Of a stretch of DNA of 64,000 nt, positions 53,201 to 63,875 are shown piece by piece. The stretch spans positions 496,001-560,000 of the forward strand of contig OX365929.1 in assembly GCA_947243795.1 (NCBI GenBank), in the 5' to 3' direction. The position numbers and the translations under genes were made by a program. The notes beneath the pieces were generated by a model that was not told where the DNA came from, ran no database searches, and was given only the letters and a program-made list of their open reading frames with translations. The number at the start of each line of letters is the position of its first letter. Positions within the stretch are counted from its first letter, which is position 1. Origin of the DNA: Saccharomyces uvarum (taxonomy: Eukaryota > Ascomycota > Saccharomycetes > Saccharomycetales > Saccharomycetaceae).

Positions 53201-55356
53201 ATTTGATGGTGTGGATCTTTTAAAGATTTCCACACGGCCGTCATGATCAGCTTTAGCAATTTCATAGACTCAATAAATTGCATGCGTGAATATAAGTAAT
53301 TACTGAAAATTTCGACAATTCCAACAATTTCTTTTGATTTCGCATCATTGTTGGATCCACAAAGCTTAGGAATCGCCTCAAATGTCCTCTGGATAAGCTC
53401 TTCATCTGACCAGCTTGGGTGAGATATTCCTTTAGATACATCAGATTCAGGTATTTTTTCAAAAATACTTATAAATAACTTAGAGCTTTCATTGATACTT
53501 TCCATATCGCTTAAACTTGAAAGAAGCTTTTCATGAATAAGTTTTACAATCAAAAAAGTTAAATCCTCTGTTGTAAAGGGCGGCAAACATTCGTTTGTAT
53601 TTTCCTTCTCGGATGTGGTAGAGGGATTAGAAACATTAGCGTAGAATCTATGTATTTTGTTTAAAAGTTCTTCGGAGCTCAAGGCATCATTATACTTTAA
53701 CTTTGAGTGGCTTAGGGGAAGAAGAGCCCTTTCGGGGATATAGCTTAACAGTTTGTTGTACAAAGAAAATTTCTGAAGCTTATAGATATCCAAAGTGTCG
53801 TTATCAGAGGATGGGAGAGCAAGTAGAGCCAATAATATTAAAGGAAGGTGACGCACAATAATTTCTTCATCGTTTCCAATGTTAAAGTTACTTAAAACAA
53901 AGTCTAGAATTTTCAAGTTTTTGAAATCTTCAATTTTCTGGAACAACTTTCCCCATATAATGTTTGTTTCAACATTGTCAAAAAAAGTACGTGCGGTTTT
54001 CATAATTTGTTCATTTTGCTTGAACTTTTCCGAGGAAGAGAGAAGGGGAATAAATAATTCAGGCATCACAAGTGAACCAATTTCCCACCTGTCCATGACT
54101 GCCATGCTTATTCTAAACGCAATAAGGATAGACTCCTCTTCTGAAAGAAGATCGTTTAAACCTTCTAAAAGCGTGCCTAATCCATACCTCGTAAAATAAA
54201 CATTACTTTCTACGATTGCAGAGTTAGCAGAAGCAGCAGAAGCAGCATCAGGAATAGATGTTCCGCCATTATTATTTAGTAAGCCCCCAGCAGTAGGGCC
54301 TAATAACCAATTCCATATTCTTCTGTTCAAAGACATATCCTTGCTCAACGTAGTCCTACAACAACTCATGATTAGTAGTTTCTTGTCTTCAGGTGTAATT
54401 AGAACATTCAGAACAGGAGAATCTAGTCTCAGTCTCTGTAGTAAAAGATCTAAAACGCTTCTTTTAATAAGGATGTCGTTTTCATCTTCTAGACAACCAA
54501 CAAGGCAGCGGATAAGTAGACCCGGTTCAGGGGTCACTAAGTCTCTAGCTGCAGGAAGCAAGATCTTAAAGGCTCCCTCTTTCTTTTTTTTCCTATCCAG
54601 ATGTGAATCTATAGTACCGGTTTCACTGGCATCTTCTTCTGTCTCGTTCTTCGTTTGATTTACCAAGTGAGGTACCGCATTTAACGATGGGAATTTTCTA
54701 GTCAGCCATGTAAGTCCACCCAATCTCCTGCCTTTATTCGCAGTCATAACCAAAAACAACGTCTGCCAAAACAAGGAATCGTCAGCCAGATTTTCCTGCA
54801 GGTTCTCGATAAGTTTCAAGGTTAAAGGTAAAAAATCACTACTCTCATCATCAATGCCGGGCAATAAACTAGAAATTAAAGGTCGAATTAGTAATCTTAA
54901 CGTTGTTTGAGGTAATTGAAGAATATAACTGTCATAAAGCTCGATCAAATGCGATCTGACAGACATAGAAGCGTATGTCATTAAGGGTAAAATACCTGGA
55001 ATCCAAATATTACATTCTGCAGCTAGAGTTTCAAGCCCGATGTGTTCAAATATGTACGTGTAAACCTCTAATGTCTTTTGATGAACACCTGCTGGTAACG
55101 CCGGTGATAATGAAGATGTTAATCTTCGGCTTACTTGATATGGCGATGGGACATAGTACTTCACGTTCTGGAATTTCGGTGACCAGCTTTGTAATGCCTT
55201 TAGTAAGGTTCCTAAACTTGCAATATAGTCTGCCCATTCTGTCACAGAGTCGAATCTTTCTAATGCACGCTCGACATTGGCACGAAACTTCTTTTGTTTG
55301 GAGTCTATCTGTTTATTATTCGAGTCGATCGTAAGTGGCTTCAATGGTAAGGACAT
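50248..55356 (-). CDS. DOP1: DOP1 (YDR141C), Dopey-family endosome/Golgi protein
   Basis: This 1702-residue orthologue of Dop1 (1698 in S. cerevisiae) is essential in S. cerevisiae, where it binds Mon2 and the flippase Neo1 at Golgi and endosome membranes. The N-terminal Dopey domain covers about residues 10-310, with FDSVTEWADYIASLGTLLKALQSW and LSPALPAGVHQKTLEVYTYIFEHIG. The rest is a long run of helical, HEAT-like repeats rich in Leu, and the conserved C-terminus includes ISCVCQYLVSKDIKLKGSCWILLRVLLLRF. There are no membrane segments. The reading frame is uninterrupted for 5.1 kb. A Cbf1-type E-box lies about 185 bp upstream. Confidence 0.97.
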   Translation of the reverse strand: MSLPLKPLTIDSNNKQIDSKQKKFRANVERALERFDSVTEWADYIASLGTLLKALQSWSPKFQNVKYYVPSPYQVSRRLTSSLSPALPAGVHQKTLEVYTYIFEHIGLETLAAECNIWIPGILPLMTYASMSVRSHLIELYDSYILQLPQTTLRLLIRPLISSLLPGIDDESSDFLPLTLKLIENLQENLADDSLFWQTLFLVMTANKGRRLGGLTWLTRKFPSLNAVPHLVNQTKNETEEDASETGTIDSHLDRKKKKEGAFKILLPAARDLVTPEPGLLIRCLVGCLEDENDILIKRSVLDLLLQRLRLDSPVLNVLITPEDKKLLIMSCCRTTLSKDMSLNRRIWNWLLGPTAGGLLNNNGGTSIPDAASAASANSAIVESNVYFTRYGLGTLLEGLNDLLSEEESILIAFRISMAVMDRWEIGSLVMPELFIPLLSSSEKFKQNEQIMKTARTFFDNVETNIIWGKLFQKIEDFKNLKILDFVLSNFNIGNDEEIIVRHLPLILLALLALPSSDNDTLDIYKLQKFSLYNKLLSYIPERALLPLSHSKLKYNDALSSEELLNKIHRFYANVSNPSTTSEKENTNECLPPFTTEDLTFLIVKLIHEKLLSSLSDMESINESSKLFISIFEKIPESDVSKGISHPSWSDEELIQRTFEAIPKLCGSNNDAKSKEIVGIVEIFSNYLYSRMQFIESMKLLKLIMTAVWKSLKDPHHQILGVKNLKTLDRFIPPKFIESALVYTFVEKGDISERLGVLDLLWTQLDSNTSLIRRPLELILGELFDDQNPYYLTVSKWILSIINSGSATRLFYILTDNILRVSHLEKEILDDRDDLDMLTYEFQMLAYVLKTNNGCVRKLFSTELTSIKSLDIWKNEDVSTYKSLLLVMLMRFLNIKNNTHAKSIRSALILLDILLDGTEDNFKDIVIFLLQMSSKYIAEEGIEPELIAVSLLDIVSKVLRLSHDNGIKLDIFDDNAAHLKYIDYLVTSVSNMKSPLIVTAYVKLLSESIIYFENSIFRMILPLSASLVQCVQRLFLLEKKEGGYYQPVGLLLGGLEELLEISHGYLVTDQREGYFSGSNLKGDFIQSVVSNVFSSDSSNEESRIQGERDVILQSFRQVISCCLDIWYWAHSISGKSNDKSSLDVTNHNSYKFKFRSKKLLETLFLLEPLELLENLINIRPDDVTVTLVHVLDGNKPAMTIPHLLYGVIIRYNRTASVKFSNRDGSARGSTTKLTKGEPSMLKKLSGESIIAFLFKYVDYVENSAIEEFYGDFLLFFREVATNYNLYSDVSLPVLKLVALISEKVSRTQFGEQKRVRREISDVFFKYLPNAFINFPNQNRGQPASFKDLEFVVWRVQYIVNDQVGGDKFNTTLSTIVNQCLTPYIKPKSEKAIPNYALELAVVIANLSSKVKSWRLLIAELFQNDKKLSVIGSNRVWEKIIYEWSVYPENKSKILNDLLLEIGSKRSGVAPTLITFNLSNESEVEYKCQNLSKISYLLMISPNDAYLLQFSSLISCVCQYLVSKDIKLKGSCWILLRVLLLRFSESHFNDYWSMISYCLQTNLQEFYESLQIQSEVDSQTILQVCKTLDLLLLLNMEGFTSTNEWIFVIDTINCVYKTNSFVALVDEIAEFKDYEISKIDDLELPTTLKDGLPLLRGIHKIERHSQLRKFFQNLSYVHYEKVYGLGTVDLHGCSEDLKKDILS

Positions 55357-55778
55357 TTTTTTTTCTCTTAAAAACGATTCAAATCTCTCACTAAGAGTCT
55401 ATATAAAAAAGCTTTACTGACTTTGCAACTTACCGTTACAGGCAGAATTGAGGGAATAAACTTATTTATTACGTAGTGCTATTGTTCCTTTTCCAGTGAA
55501 GATTCAGCTTAGCCTTGCAAAAAACCCAACTAAACTTTTGTCACGTGACGCGAATGAATGCGCACTCAAATGACAGAGTGTGCCATAGGTAGGAAAGCCA
55601 CCATCGAATATGATCATAATCTCTCTGCATACTTATATGTGGTTAAATATGGGGCAGATTAGTATTATGCGCCGGAATATAAAATAACAAGTACGTTAAC
55701 TACAGATGCTTGGAATGATCAATAAAAAAAGTGTACATTTGGATGATGCAGATAATTTGTGGACAAATAACCCGTAAG
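55357..55778. other. DOP1 promoter and PEX7 3' flank (422 bp)
   Basis: The region holds the DOP1 promoter, with the palindrome TCACGTGA at 55541-55548, and the PEX7 3' end. No other structure is seen. Confidence 0.5.
55541..55548. promoter_or_regulatory. Cbf1-type E-box upstream of DOP1
   Basis: TCACGTGA is a perfect palindrome matching the Cbf1 site RTCACRTG. It is in the DOP1 promoter. It could also bind Pho4 weakly, but the T/A flanks favour Cbf1. Confidence 0.45.
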
Positions 55779-56909
55779 TTAATAACCCAAACCGTTCCAT
55801 ACAAACAAATTGCCATCCCATGCAGTTGAGGCTACATATCCTGGCTTTCCCCATAGACTCCAATCAATTCCAAAAACAAATTCAGAATGCTGTGTGAAAT
55901 TGAAGAGGCAGCCTTTGCCGGTATCCGTAGAGTTAGTCTTGTAAGTTTCTTTCGCGCCATCGTTACTCAGGTCTTTCCATACTCGACAGGTCATATCATA
56001 AGAAGCGGACATTAAAATATTGGAATGGTGGGGTGACCAAGTAACTTTTCTAATTGCTAGCCCATGCGCGTTGGGAATCTCGTTAATGCAAGCTGAATTA
56101 TGAGATGGAGTATGTGTAGGTCTGCTAGTGGTGGCAGATCCACTTGTTTTCAACATTCTAATATCCCATATTCTAATGGCGTTGTCTACACCGCCCGTAG
56201 CAATTACATAAGGTCTGTATTTATTAAAATCGCACGTCAGTGCCTCTAAGCCTGAATGTACTAGAAAATTGGTCTGACTTTTGCTAGGCGGTAATCTGAT
56301 GTCAAACAAGCTTGCGTATGAATTTCCTGAACAAGATATAACCAAATTTTGGTCATGAGGGGAAAACTGTGCCTGGTATACACAATTCTTATTTTGAGAT
56401 ATGCCAGTGAAGTTTTTCTTATTTGATAAAATTGCATTTAATGGATCTACCATTTTCGTAATTTCTAAAGGTCGTGGGGTAAGGCTCATCAAACTTTGGT
56501 TCCTTAGAGGGGACCATATTTTTATAGATCCATCCCACGAGCTGCTCAAAAAAGTTTGTCTGTTGACTAAGTTCCAATTGCAACTAAAAACTTCCCTTTC
56601 GTGCTCCTTAAATATAGCAATGGGATACTCTTTTAAAGTTGTATCAAACAGACGTAATGTACCATCTCCTTGTGCTACCAGTACTTGATTTTCGTGACTT
56701 TCGTTCCATGCAACATCAAACAAACAGTCTTGTGTTAAAAATGAATTCCTTTCTTCAACTTTACCATCACGATTAATTTCCAGTATGTACAGTTTCCCAT
56801 TTCCGACCAGGCCAAAGTTTGAACCAGCTGCTACTGCAAGCTTGTTATCGAAGAAAGGTGAGTATTGGACACCATATCCACTGAAACCCTGCATGTGATA
56901 CCTAAGCAT
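55779..56909 (-). CDS. PEX7: PEX7 (YDR142C), PTS2 receptor for peroxisomal import
   Basis: This 376-residue WD40 protein (375 in S. cerevisiae) recognises the N-terminal PTS2 signal of cargo such as Fox3 and carries it to peroxisomes with Pex18/Pex21. The N-terminus MLRYHMQGFSGYGVQYSPFF is the conserved Pex7 start. WD repeats can be read across the protein: DVAWNESHENQVLVAQGDGTLRLFD, FSCNWNLVNRQTFLSSSWDGSIKIWS, YASLFD, TGGVDNAIRIWD, SASYDMTCRVWKD and the terminal STAWDGNLFVWNGLGY. That is six to seven blades, consistent with a propeller. A Gcn4-type TGACTCA lies at 57143-57149, about 235 bp upstream; its relevance is unclear. Confidence 0.97.
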   Translation of the reverse strand: MLRYHMQGFSGYGVQYSPFFDNKLAVAAGSNFGLVGNGKLYILEINRDGKVEERNSFLTQDCLFDVAWNESHENQVLVAQGDGTLRLFDTTLKEYPIAIFKEHEREVFSCNWNLVNRQTFLSSSWDGSIKIWSPLRNQSLMSLTPRPLEITKMVDPLNAILSNKKNFTGISQNKNCVYQAQFSPHDQNLVISCSGNSYASLFDIRLPPSKSQTNFLVHSGLEALTCDFNKYRPYVIATGGVDNAIRIWDIRMLKTSGSATTSRPTHTPSHNSACINEIPNAHGLAIRKVTWSPHHSNILMSASYDMTCRVWKDLSNDGAKETYKTNSTDTGKGCLFNFTQHSEFVFGIDWSLWGKPGYVASTAWDGNLFVWNGLGY

Positions 56910-57370
56910 GCTGACTGAATGATTACAAAAAAGGGTTAGTAGATATGTTTGTTTAGTAAAATGGAACCTTTTCCACTTTTCGAATTTTGAATGCCAAATC
57001 GAAAGGAAAACTCTTCTGGAGTGACAGTTTTTGTTGAAAGAGTTACCAGTACGAGCTCACCTAAGTCGTGGTATATTGGTCTATGAAATATAGTTACTCT
57101 CAATCTGTATTCCAAAAAACTTCAGGATGGAGACTATGCCGGTGACTCAATTTCTCGGCCTATATATTTGTGGGTAAAGAAATGTGAATATCTTTGGTGA
57201 ACATTGATTAGATGACTTTCCATAAAAATAAAGTTAAGAAAAGATAAATATATATATAAAAATGCATATAACAAAATAGTAAAATAGATATAAAATGATG
57301 CCTAAAAAATAAATCAATAGTAATGGGACACATATTCATATTAGATACTTCAACTAGTTGGTATTGTCTA
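56910..57370. other. PEX7 promoter and SAN1 3' flank (461 bp)
   Basis: The PEX7 promoter side has TGACTCA (57143-57149). The SAN1 3' side is strongly AT-rich with (TA)n and TAAAA words at 57240-57300. No gene is seen. Confidence 0.5.
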
Positions 57371-59248
57371 TTAAGTTGAACGTTGCTCATTGTTATCATT
57401 AGGGGCGTTGTTTTGAGTAGACGTATTTGAACTACTCGAGTCTTGATCTTGAGACGGATTTTCGTTTGTTGAAGCAGTACTGTCGTTCAGTTCAACGGTG
57501 GTAACATCACCATTTTGATTCCTATAACTTGCAACACCAGAGGAAAACAGGTTATTTCTATCGTCGTTGAAAGTACTGGCATGTTCTTCTTGGCCAGTTC
57601 TATTGTTAGTGCTGCTATTATTATTGTCCCTTGAGCCATTTCTGAAATGCCCAGTCAAACGTGAGATGTTTTCCAAGAAAGAACTTCCGTGAGGTACATC
57701 AGAAGATGTTGTGTCATTAGTTCCCTGATTTTGGGCAGTTTGCGTTGCAGAAGCGGCTGTGTCTGAGGGGCCTGACGTTCCTCCCTGAGCTACATTGAAT
57801 ATGTGATCCAAAACGGCTCTTAGTCTGTTATGCTGAAGGCCAGTGGTGTCGGTGTCTGTACCGTTTGAGTCCGCGGAACTGGTCGTTGTAGAGTCTGTTG
57901 GGTGATCAGAATTGGAAGCATTGGGGTTCGGACTGTGGAATTGAAATAAGGTCAGAGGGATCGGAACCCAACGTGGATTTTGATTGTTATTAAGAGCGGT
58001 AGCATTAGAAGGTACATTTTGAGCTGCTGGGGTTATGCCGTTGGATGTGTTGCTATCACTATTATTAGGTGGCACATGGGCTGGATTATGTAAAGTTTGG
58101 CCGTTTTGTGGCATTAAGAAAAAGCCTGTCCTTGATAAAATTTGTTCGCCAGAATTTGCGTTTCCAATAGTAGGTGCAGTTGTAGTGGACGAATTTACTG
58201 TTGGGTTTGTATTTCCGCTATTGTTTCCATCATTGTTATTCTCTGCAGCAGGATCGTATAGAACACGCCTAATTCTTTCGAAGGCGGCTTCATTAGCTGC
58301 TACTTCATCTGTGTCCTGTTGGACCGGAACCCCTGCAGACTCGCTGATTTTATGTCTACAAAGAGGACAAGAGTTTTCTAGCCTCGACCACTTGTAAAGA
58401 CACTCTCTTCCAAAGACGTGTCCACAAGGTAACCTAATTGGCGAATGTTTATAGCTTGGGTTTGTTTCCTCATCATTGGCTGTGTGAGGTTGGTTAGATT
58501 CAAGCGGAGCCGGAGAGGGGTTGGCCGTCGTCGCATTTGAATTCGAATCATTATCCGAAATAGTTGTACTTTCGTTAGCAGTAGTAGTTCTACCTGCAAA
58601 AGAGCCACCTTGGTTATCTTTCTGTTTTTTTACGTTTCCAGATTCCACCTCATTATCTTCAGATTCCCTTTTTCTTTTTGTTTTGGAAAAGTCGTTTTCC
58701 TCCTCATATTCTTCATAGCATATACTACACGCAGGCCCTTCCGTTTCGGGCAGATCAGCTACCTTCAACACAGGCAATTTATCAAATTCGTCCTTTGTTA
58801 TACCTTTTGGTCTATTTAGAAGTCTATTAAATCTTTCCATTGCAAGTTGAGCAGCAACAGATATAAAGCTGTTCAAACGGTCTTGCGGAGTGGATGCTGG
58901 AACATCTCGAAAAGAGAGAACAAGAGCACCGTCGGGTTGGTGACCGCCGTTCCCAATGCCAAAGCTGGGCCCCGCACCATTGGCAATTGTGTTTGTAGAA
59001 GTTGCGGCACTGCCTCCGCTATTGTCAGTATTAGACGTATTGCTCAACTGTGCTAGTCTTTCCGGAGTAAAATATGAATATTGAATAGAGACAGTTATAT
59101 TTCTCGTTTGTTCTGTTCCATTATTTAGTGGAGTGGAGGCCGCATTTGTGTTCGGCGGCAAACCGTTACCATTTGAATTACCACCATTTCCGATGTTATT
59201 TGGTGATAAATTCGAGCCTCTATCTTGTCCTTGATTGCTTTCGCTCAT
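57371..59248 (-). CDS. SAN1: SAN1 (YDR143C), nuclear quality-control RING E3 ligase
   Basis: This 625-residue orthologue of San1 (610 in S. cerevisiae) ubiquitinates misfolded nuclear proteins with Cdc34 and Ubc1. The RING is split: the first Cys pair is at CSIC (residues 174-177), and the second half begins at CGHVFG (275) and runs to CPLCRH near 300, leaving an insert of about 95 polar residues. The long flanks are extremely Asn/Ser/Thr-rich and disordered (for example NNNDGNNSGNTNP). In San1 these regions contain the hydrophobic spots that recognise misfolded substrates directly. The start MSESNQGQDRGS is the first ATG. A Reb1 site lies about 255 bp upstream. Confidence 0.95.
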   Translation of the reverse strand: MSESNQGQDRGSNLSPNNIGNGGNSNGNGLPPNTNAASTPLNNGTEQTRNITVSIQYSYFTPERLAQLSNTSNTDNSGGSAATSTNTIANGAGPSFGIGNGGHQPDGALVLSFRDVPASTPQDRLNSFISVAAQLAMERFNRLLNRPKGITKDEFDKLPVLKVADLPETEGPACSICYEEYEEENDFSKTKRKRESEDNEVESGNVKKQKDNQGGSFAGRTTTANESTTISDNDSNSNATTANPSPAPLESNQPHTANDEETNPSYKHSPIRLPCGHVFGRECLYKWSRLENSCPLCRHKISESAGVPVQQDTDEVAANEAAFERIRRVLYDPAAENNNDGNNSGNTNPTVNSSTTTAPTIGNANSGEQILSRTGFFLMPQNGQTLHNPAHVPPNNSDSNTSNGITPAAQNVPSNATALNNNQNPRWVPIPLTLFQFHSPNPNASNSDHPTDSTTTSSADSNGTDTDTTGLQHNRLRAVLDHIFNVAQGGTSGPSDTAASATQTAQNQGTNDTTSSDVPHGSSFLENISRLTGHFRNGSRDNNNSSTNNRTGQEEHASTFNDDRNNLFSSGVASYRNQNGDVTTVELNDSTASTNENPSQDQDSSSSNTSTQNNAPNDNNEQRST

Positions 59249-59663
59249 AATGAAACAAAAGCTGAGGTTGCAAGACTATAAAAGAAAGCCAAAAGGAAAA
59301 AAAAAGAATTAACTATGGTGAAAACGTCAAATAAATGTTTGTCTATAGTAAATTAAGTGAAGAAATATATTAAAAGTGTTATTTCCTTTACTTTCTGCTT
59401 TGCTTGCTTTTTTTTTCTGATTTGATAGAGGTAACATGATTAGACTTTAAAATTCTTTGGTCCTTTCCTAGTTTTTGTCAAGCTACGAAACATTGTATAT
59501 ATTACCCGGACGGAGACGCTAAGATGACAATAATAATGAAGAAGAGATCAAAATACTATACATGGGAAAGTTTCTTTTTAGTTAATATACAAGTCTATAT
59601 TTCCATATTGTTTCTTTCTTTTGATGCCGAGTAGATAATTTGTGCAGAGGCAAAGGATGTTTA
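59249..59663. other. SAN1 promoter and MKC7 3' flank (415 bp)
   Basis: It contains a Reb1 site at 59502-59509, plus T-rich stretches (59405-59420). No other gene or RNA seen. Confidence 0.5.
59502..59509 (+). promoter_or_regulatory. Reb1 site in the SAN1 promoter
   Basis: TTACCCGG is the Reb1 consensus. It lies about 255 bp upstream of SAN1 and just past MKC7, where Reb1 could both clear nucleosomes for SAN1 and stop read-through from MKC7. Confidence 0.6.
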
Positions 59664-61451
59664 TCAAATGTAAGAAAGGACGGTTGTAATGAACTTGGCA
59701 AAGAATGGAGGGTTTAGGCTGTGTCCAATGTTCTCTTTTTTCGTAGAGGTTGAAGTGGATGACGACGCCATTGTTGAGGAAACAACCGAACCGGTTCCTG
59801 ACTTTGAATAAGTAGTACTTGCCTGGTCTTTTTGACCTTTGGAGCCGGAAGTACTTGTCGTAGAGCCTGAACCAGATCTTTGGTTACTTGAGCCAGATGA
59901 CACTGTAAAGATGTTCCCACCTGAAACAATACTTCCGTCTGTGGACCAGGTACTTGAATAACTAGGTGCCTTGACGGCACTTGGAACAGAATCTTCTATG
60001 ACATCGATATCCTCACTTCTGCCACTCAAGTCAACTTGGGCCATGGAAATTTCCATATTATCCAGATCATATACTACATAAACATTACTCAAGAAGTTGT
60101 CACCGAGAATAACGGTAGAATCGGACTGAGGTGCAAAACCCAAAATGCAAACATCCGAGCTACTGTCTGCGCTTAGTTGATAACTACTTAAATTACCACT
60201 AATGTAGAATCCGCCAAAATCAAACACGACGTTAATGTCATTTTCAGTGTCGGTGATACAATCCATCAAGTAGTAACCAACTTTAGAGGAATAAGAAGCA
60301 CCAACTTTGTCAGCAAACATTTCAACCAGCTCAACTGGCATATAAGAGATTGTGGTACCTGAATCTAGCAGAGCCGGTATCTTTGTAGTTGTTATAGTTG
60401 TTAGTTCGGAATCGTTATCTCCTTTTGCTAGCCCAAGACCTTGCAAAGTGACCTGAAATTGAATTGGATCCTTGTAACCGTGACGTTGCAATGTATTGAT
60501 AATCGGAATTGTGTATAGATCGCCTGAATACTTCCCGTGATCCACAGCACCAAACAAAATGCTGCCATGCTTGGCATTGGTGTCGTTTAAAAATAAAGAA
60601 TAAGCTGCTGACTTAATGGCGCCTGAATTCTTCAAAACCATTGGAAAATTATTGTACGTGTAGCTTTCTTGCGCAGAGCTGAGAGTAGCACCAGAATAAG
60701 TCGATTCTAATCCTGATAAACCAATACCCAAGACACCGACAGTGGAATTCGTTTTGTTTGCCACAGCAAACGATAAACCAGTGACATTCAAATTGTTCAA
60801 GTTCAATTGATCATGACCCCATGTGCCTGAGGCAAAAGTTAAATCACCATAAGTGATCGAAAAATCGGTCTTATTGGATTGAAACGTAGACGACTTGGAG
60901 CTATCAAATGTACCGTATGTGGCGCAATCAATCGTCTCTAAAGCAGAAGATGTACTGTCTTGAGTGGCAGTAGCGTCCGTGTCAGTTATGGTGGTGTCGT
61001 AGCTAATTTCACTAACCACGCTTTGAACCACGCTTTGAACCATACTTACTATGTTATCTTTGTTTTTCTGTTCCTTTGAAGAACTGGATGTGTGCCCGCT
61101 CTTGTTGGAGCAGTATGGGTTATTCGAACCTGTGACCCATAAATCAGAAGAACCAGTGTCCACAAGTACGGTGACCTTTTGCGAGGGGGTACCTATATCC
61201 AGGTCCACCGAGTAAAAGCTATTCTGGTTGGTCAATCCTACCACTTCGTAATCGTCACCTCTCTGCACCAAACGCGCTTCGGTTTTTTTATTATTGGAAG
61301 CGTTTTCCAAGGAATCACCATACTTCTTCTGAAATTGGATTTTGACATAATTATCACCGGCTGCGAGAGATGGGGAAGCTCGAGAGTCAGCATTTGCCAT
61401 TGAGCAGAAAAGAAACGCATTTGTGGCGAATGTAACAGCAGAGAATTTCAT
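59664..61451 (-). CDS. MKC7: MKC7 (YDR144C), GPI-anchored aspartyl protease (yapsin 2)
   Basis: This 595-residue yapsin (596 in S. cerevisiae) cleaves at basic residues at the cell surface and contributes to wall integrity. The start is the ATG at 61451; the in-frame codon just upstream is GTG. The signal peptide is MKFSAVTFATNAFLFCSMANA. A propeptide runs to about residue 65 and probably ends near LVQR. The first catalytic motif is DTGSSDLW (Asp98) and the second DSGTT (Asp363). Between them is a loop insert rich in Ser/Thr after CSNKSGH, which in yapsins separates two cleaved subunits. Several NxS/T sequons are present. The C-terminus is Ser/Thr-rich and ends in a hydrophobic GPI signal (NPPFFAKFITTVLSYI). 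It is divergent from TAF12. Confidence 0.96.
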   Translation of the reverse strand: MKFSAVTFATNAFLFCSMANADSRASPSLAAGDNYVKIQFQKKYGDSLENASNNKKTEARLVQRGDDYEVVGLTNQNSFYSVDLDIGTPSQKVTVLVDTGSSDLWVTGSNNPYCSNKSGHTSSSSKEQKNKDNIVSMVQSVVQSVVSEISYDTTITDTDATATQDSTSSALETIDCATYGTFDSSKSSTFQSNKTDFSITYGDLTFASGTWGHDQLNLNNLNVTGLSFAVANKTNSTVGVLGIGLSGLESTYSGATLSSAQESYTYNNFPMVLKNSGAIKSAAYSLFLNDTNAKHGSILFGAVDHGKYSGDLYTIPIINTLQRHGYKDPIQFQVTLQGLGLAKGDNDSELTTITTTKIPALLDSGTTISYMPVELVEMFADKVGASYSSKVGYYLMDCITDTENDINVVFDFGGFYISGNLSSYQLSADSSSDVCILGFAPQSDSTVILGDNFLSNVYVVYDLDNMEISMAQVDLSGRSEDIDVIEDSVPSAVKAPSYSSTWSTDGSIVSGGNIFTVSSGSSNQRSGSGSTTSTSGSKGQKDQASTTYSKSGTGSVVSSTMASSSTSTSTKKENIGHSLNPPFFAKFITTVLSYI

Positions 61452-61728
61452 CACGGCCTATTTTTTTCGTTTATCCTGGTGTGTTTGATCGAGCAAAGAA
61501 CGACTAGAGCCCCTTTTTTTCTTGTTTCTTGTCTTGGTCACCGCAATTCCTGCACAAGAACAAGCTACACTATCGAAACTCTTTCAGAGAGACTTGTTCT
61601 AAAAAGGAAGAAGAAATGGGCTCAAAAATAGCATTGATTACGTTGGTAACTTTAAAAGGAAATCTGCCAAATAAGCTTTCCCGATGCTTCGCTAAAATTT
61701 CAAGGTGAAAAAAAAAACGCGTACAGTG

Positions 61729-61740
61729 TCCCACGTGGGA
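61729..61740. promoter_or_regulatory. Perfect 12-bp E-box palindrome of Pho4 type
   Basis: TCCCACGTGGGA has CACGTG flanked by GGG on both sides, the arrangement of the high-affinity Pho4 site CACGTGGG. It lies about 280 bp upstream of MKC7 and 350 bp upstream of TAF12. Pho4 use is an inference; Cbf1 shares the CACGTG core. Confidence 0.5.
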
Positions 61741-61915
61741 AATGATGTAAGTATAAATCTTCAAACACGACCCCGTCTAGCAATCTAATAAGCCTGGAAG
61801 GGGTGTAGTAGCTTGGACTTGTATGTGGCGGACAGTGGTGGTTAGTGATTGCACGTATTTAACACGGCGGCTTTGCTGTAAAGCTCATTCAGGACAGACC
61901 GGGACTACATTAATA

Positions 61916-61923
61916 TTACCCGG
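61916..61923 (+). promoter_or_regulatory. Reb1 site in the MKC7-TAF12 promoter
   Basis: TTACCCGG matches the Reb1 consensus, about 170 bp upstream of TAF12, a usual position for a general regulatory factor that opens the promoter. Confidence 0.6.
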
Positions 61924-62087
61924 CTAGTATATGGCAGGTGGATGTTGTCGAAAAAAGTGAGAACAAATGACGAATAGAGGGCAAAAGTGAGAAAGTGTTA
62001 AATCAAGGAAAGTGCAAGAGAGTAGATTGACTGCTGAGTGGTTAAGCTAAAATTTAGAGTTCCGTAAGCGTGCATAGAACCCGAACC

Positions 62088-63875
<1,788 letters not shown>

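Larger units (their letters stand above)
61452..62087. other. MKC7-TAF12 divergent promoter (636 bp)
   Basis: This is a site-rich promoter: an MCB word ACGCGT (61717-61722), the palindrome TCCCACGTGGGA (61729-61740), a GC-rich block around 61860-61900 with GGCGGCT, and a Reb1 site (61916-61923). The TAF12 frame has an upstream in-frame ATG at 62070, but the S. cerevisiae-like start is 62088. Confidence 0.55.
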
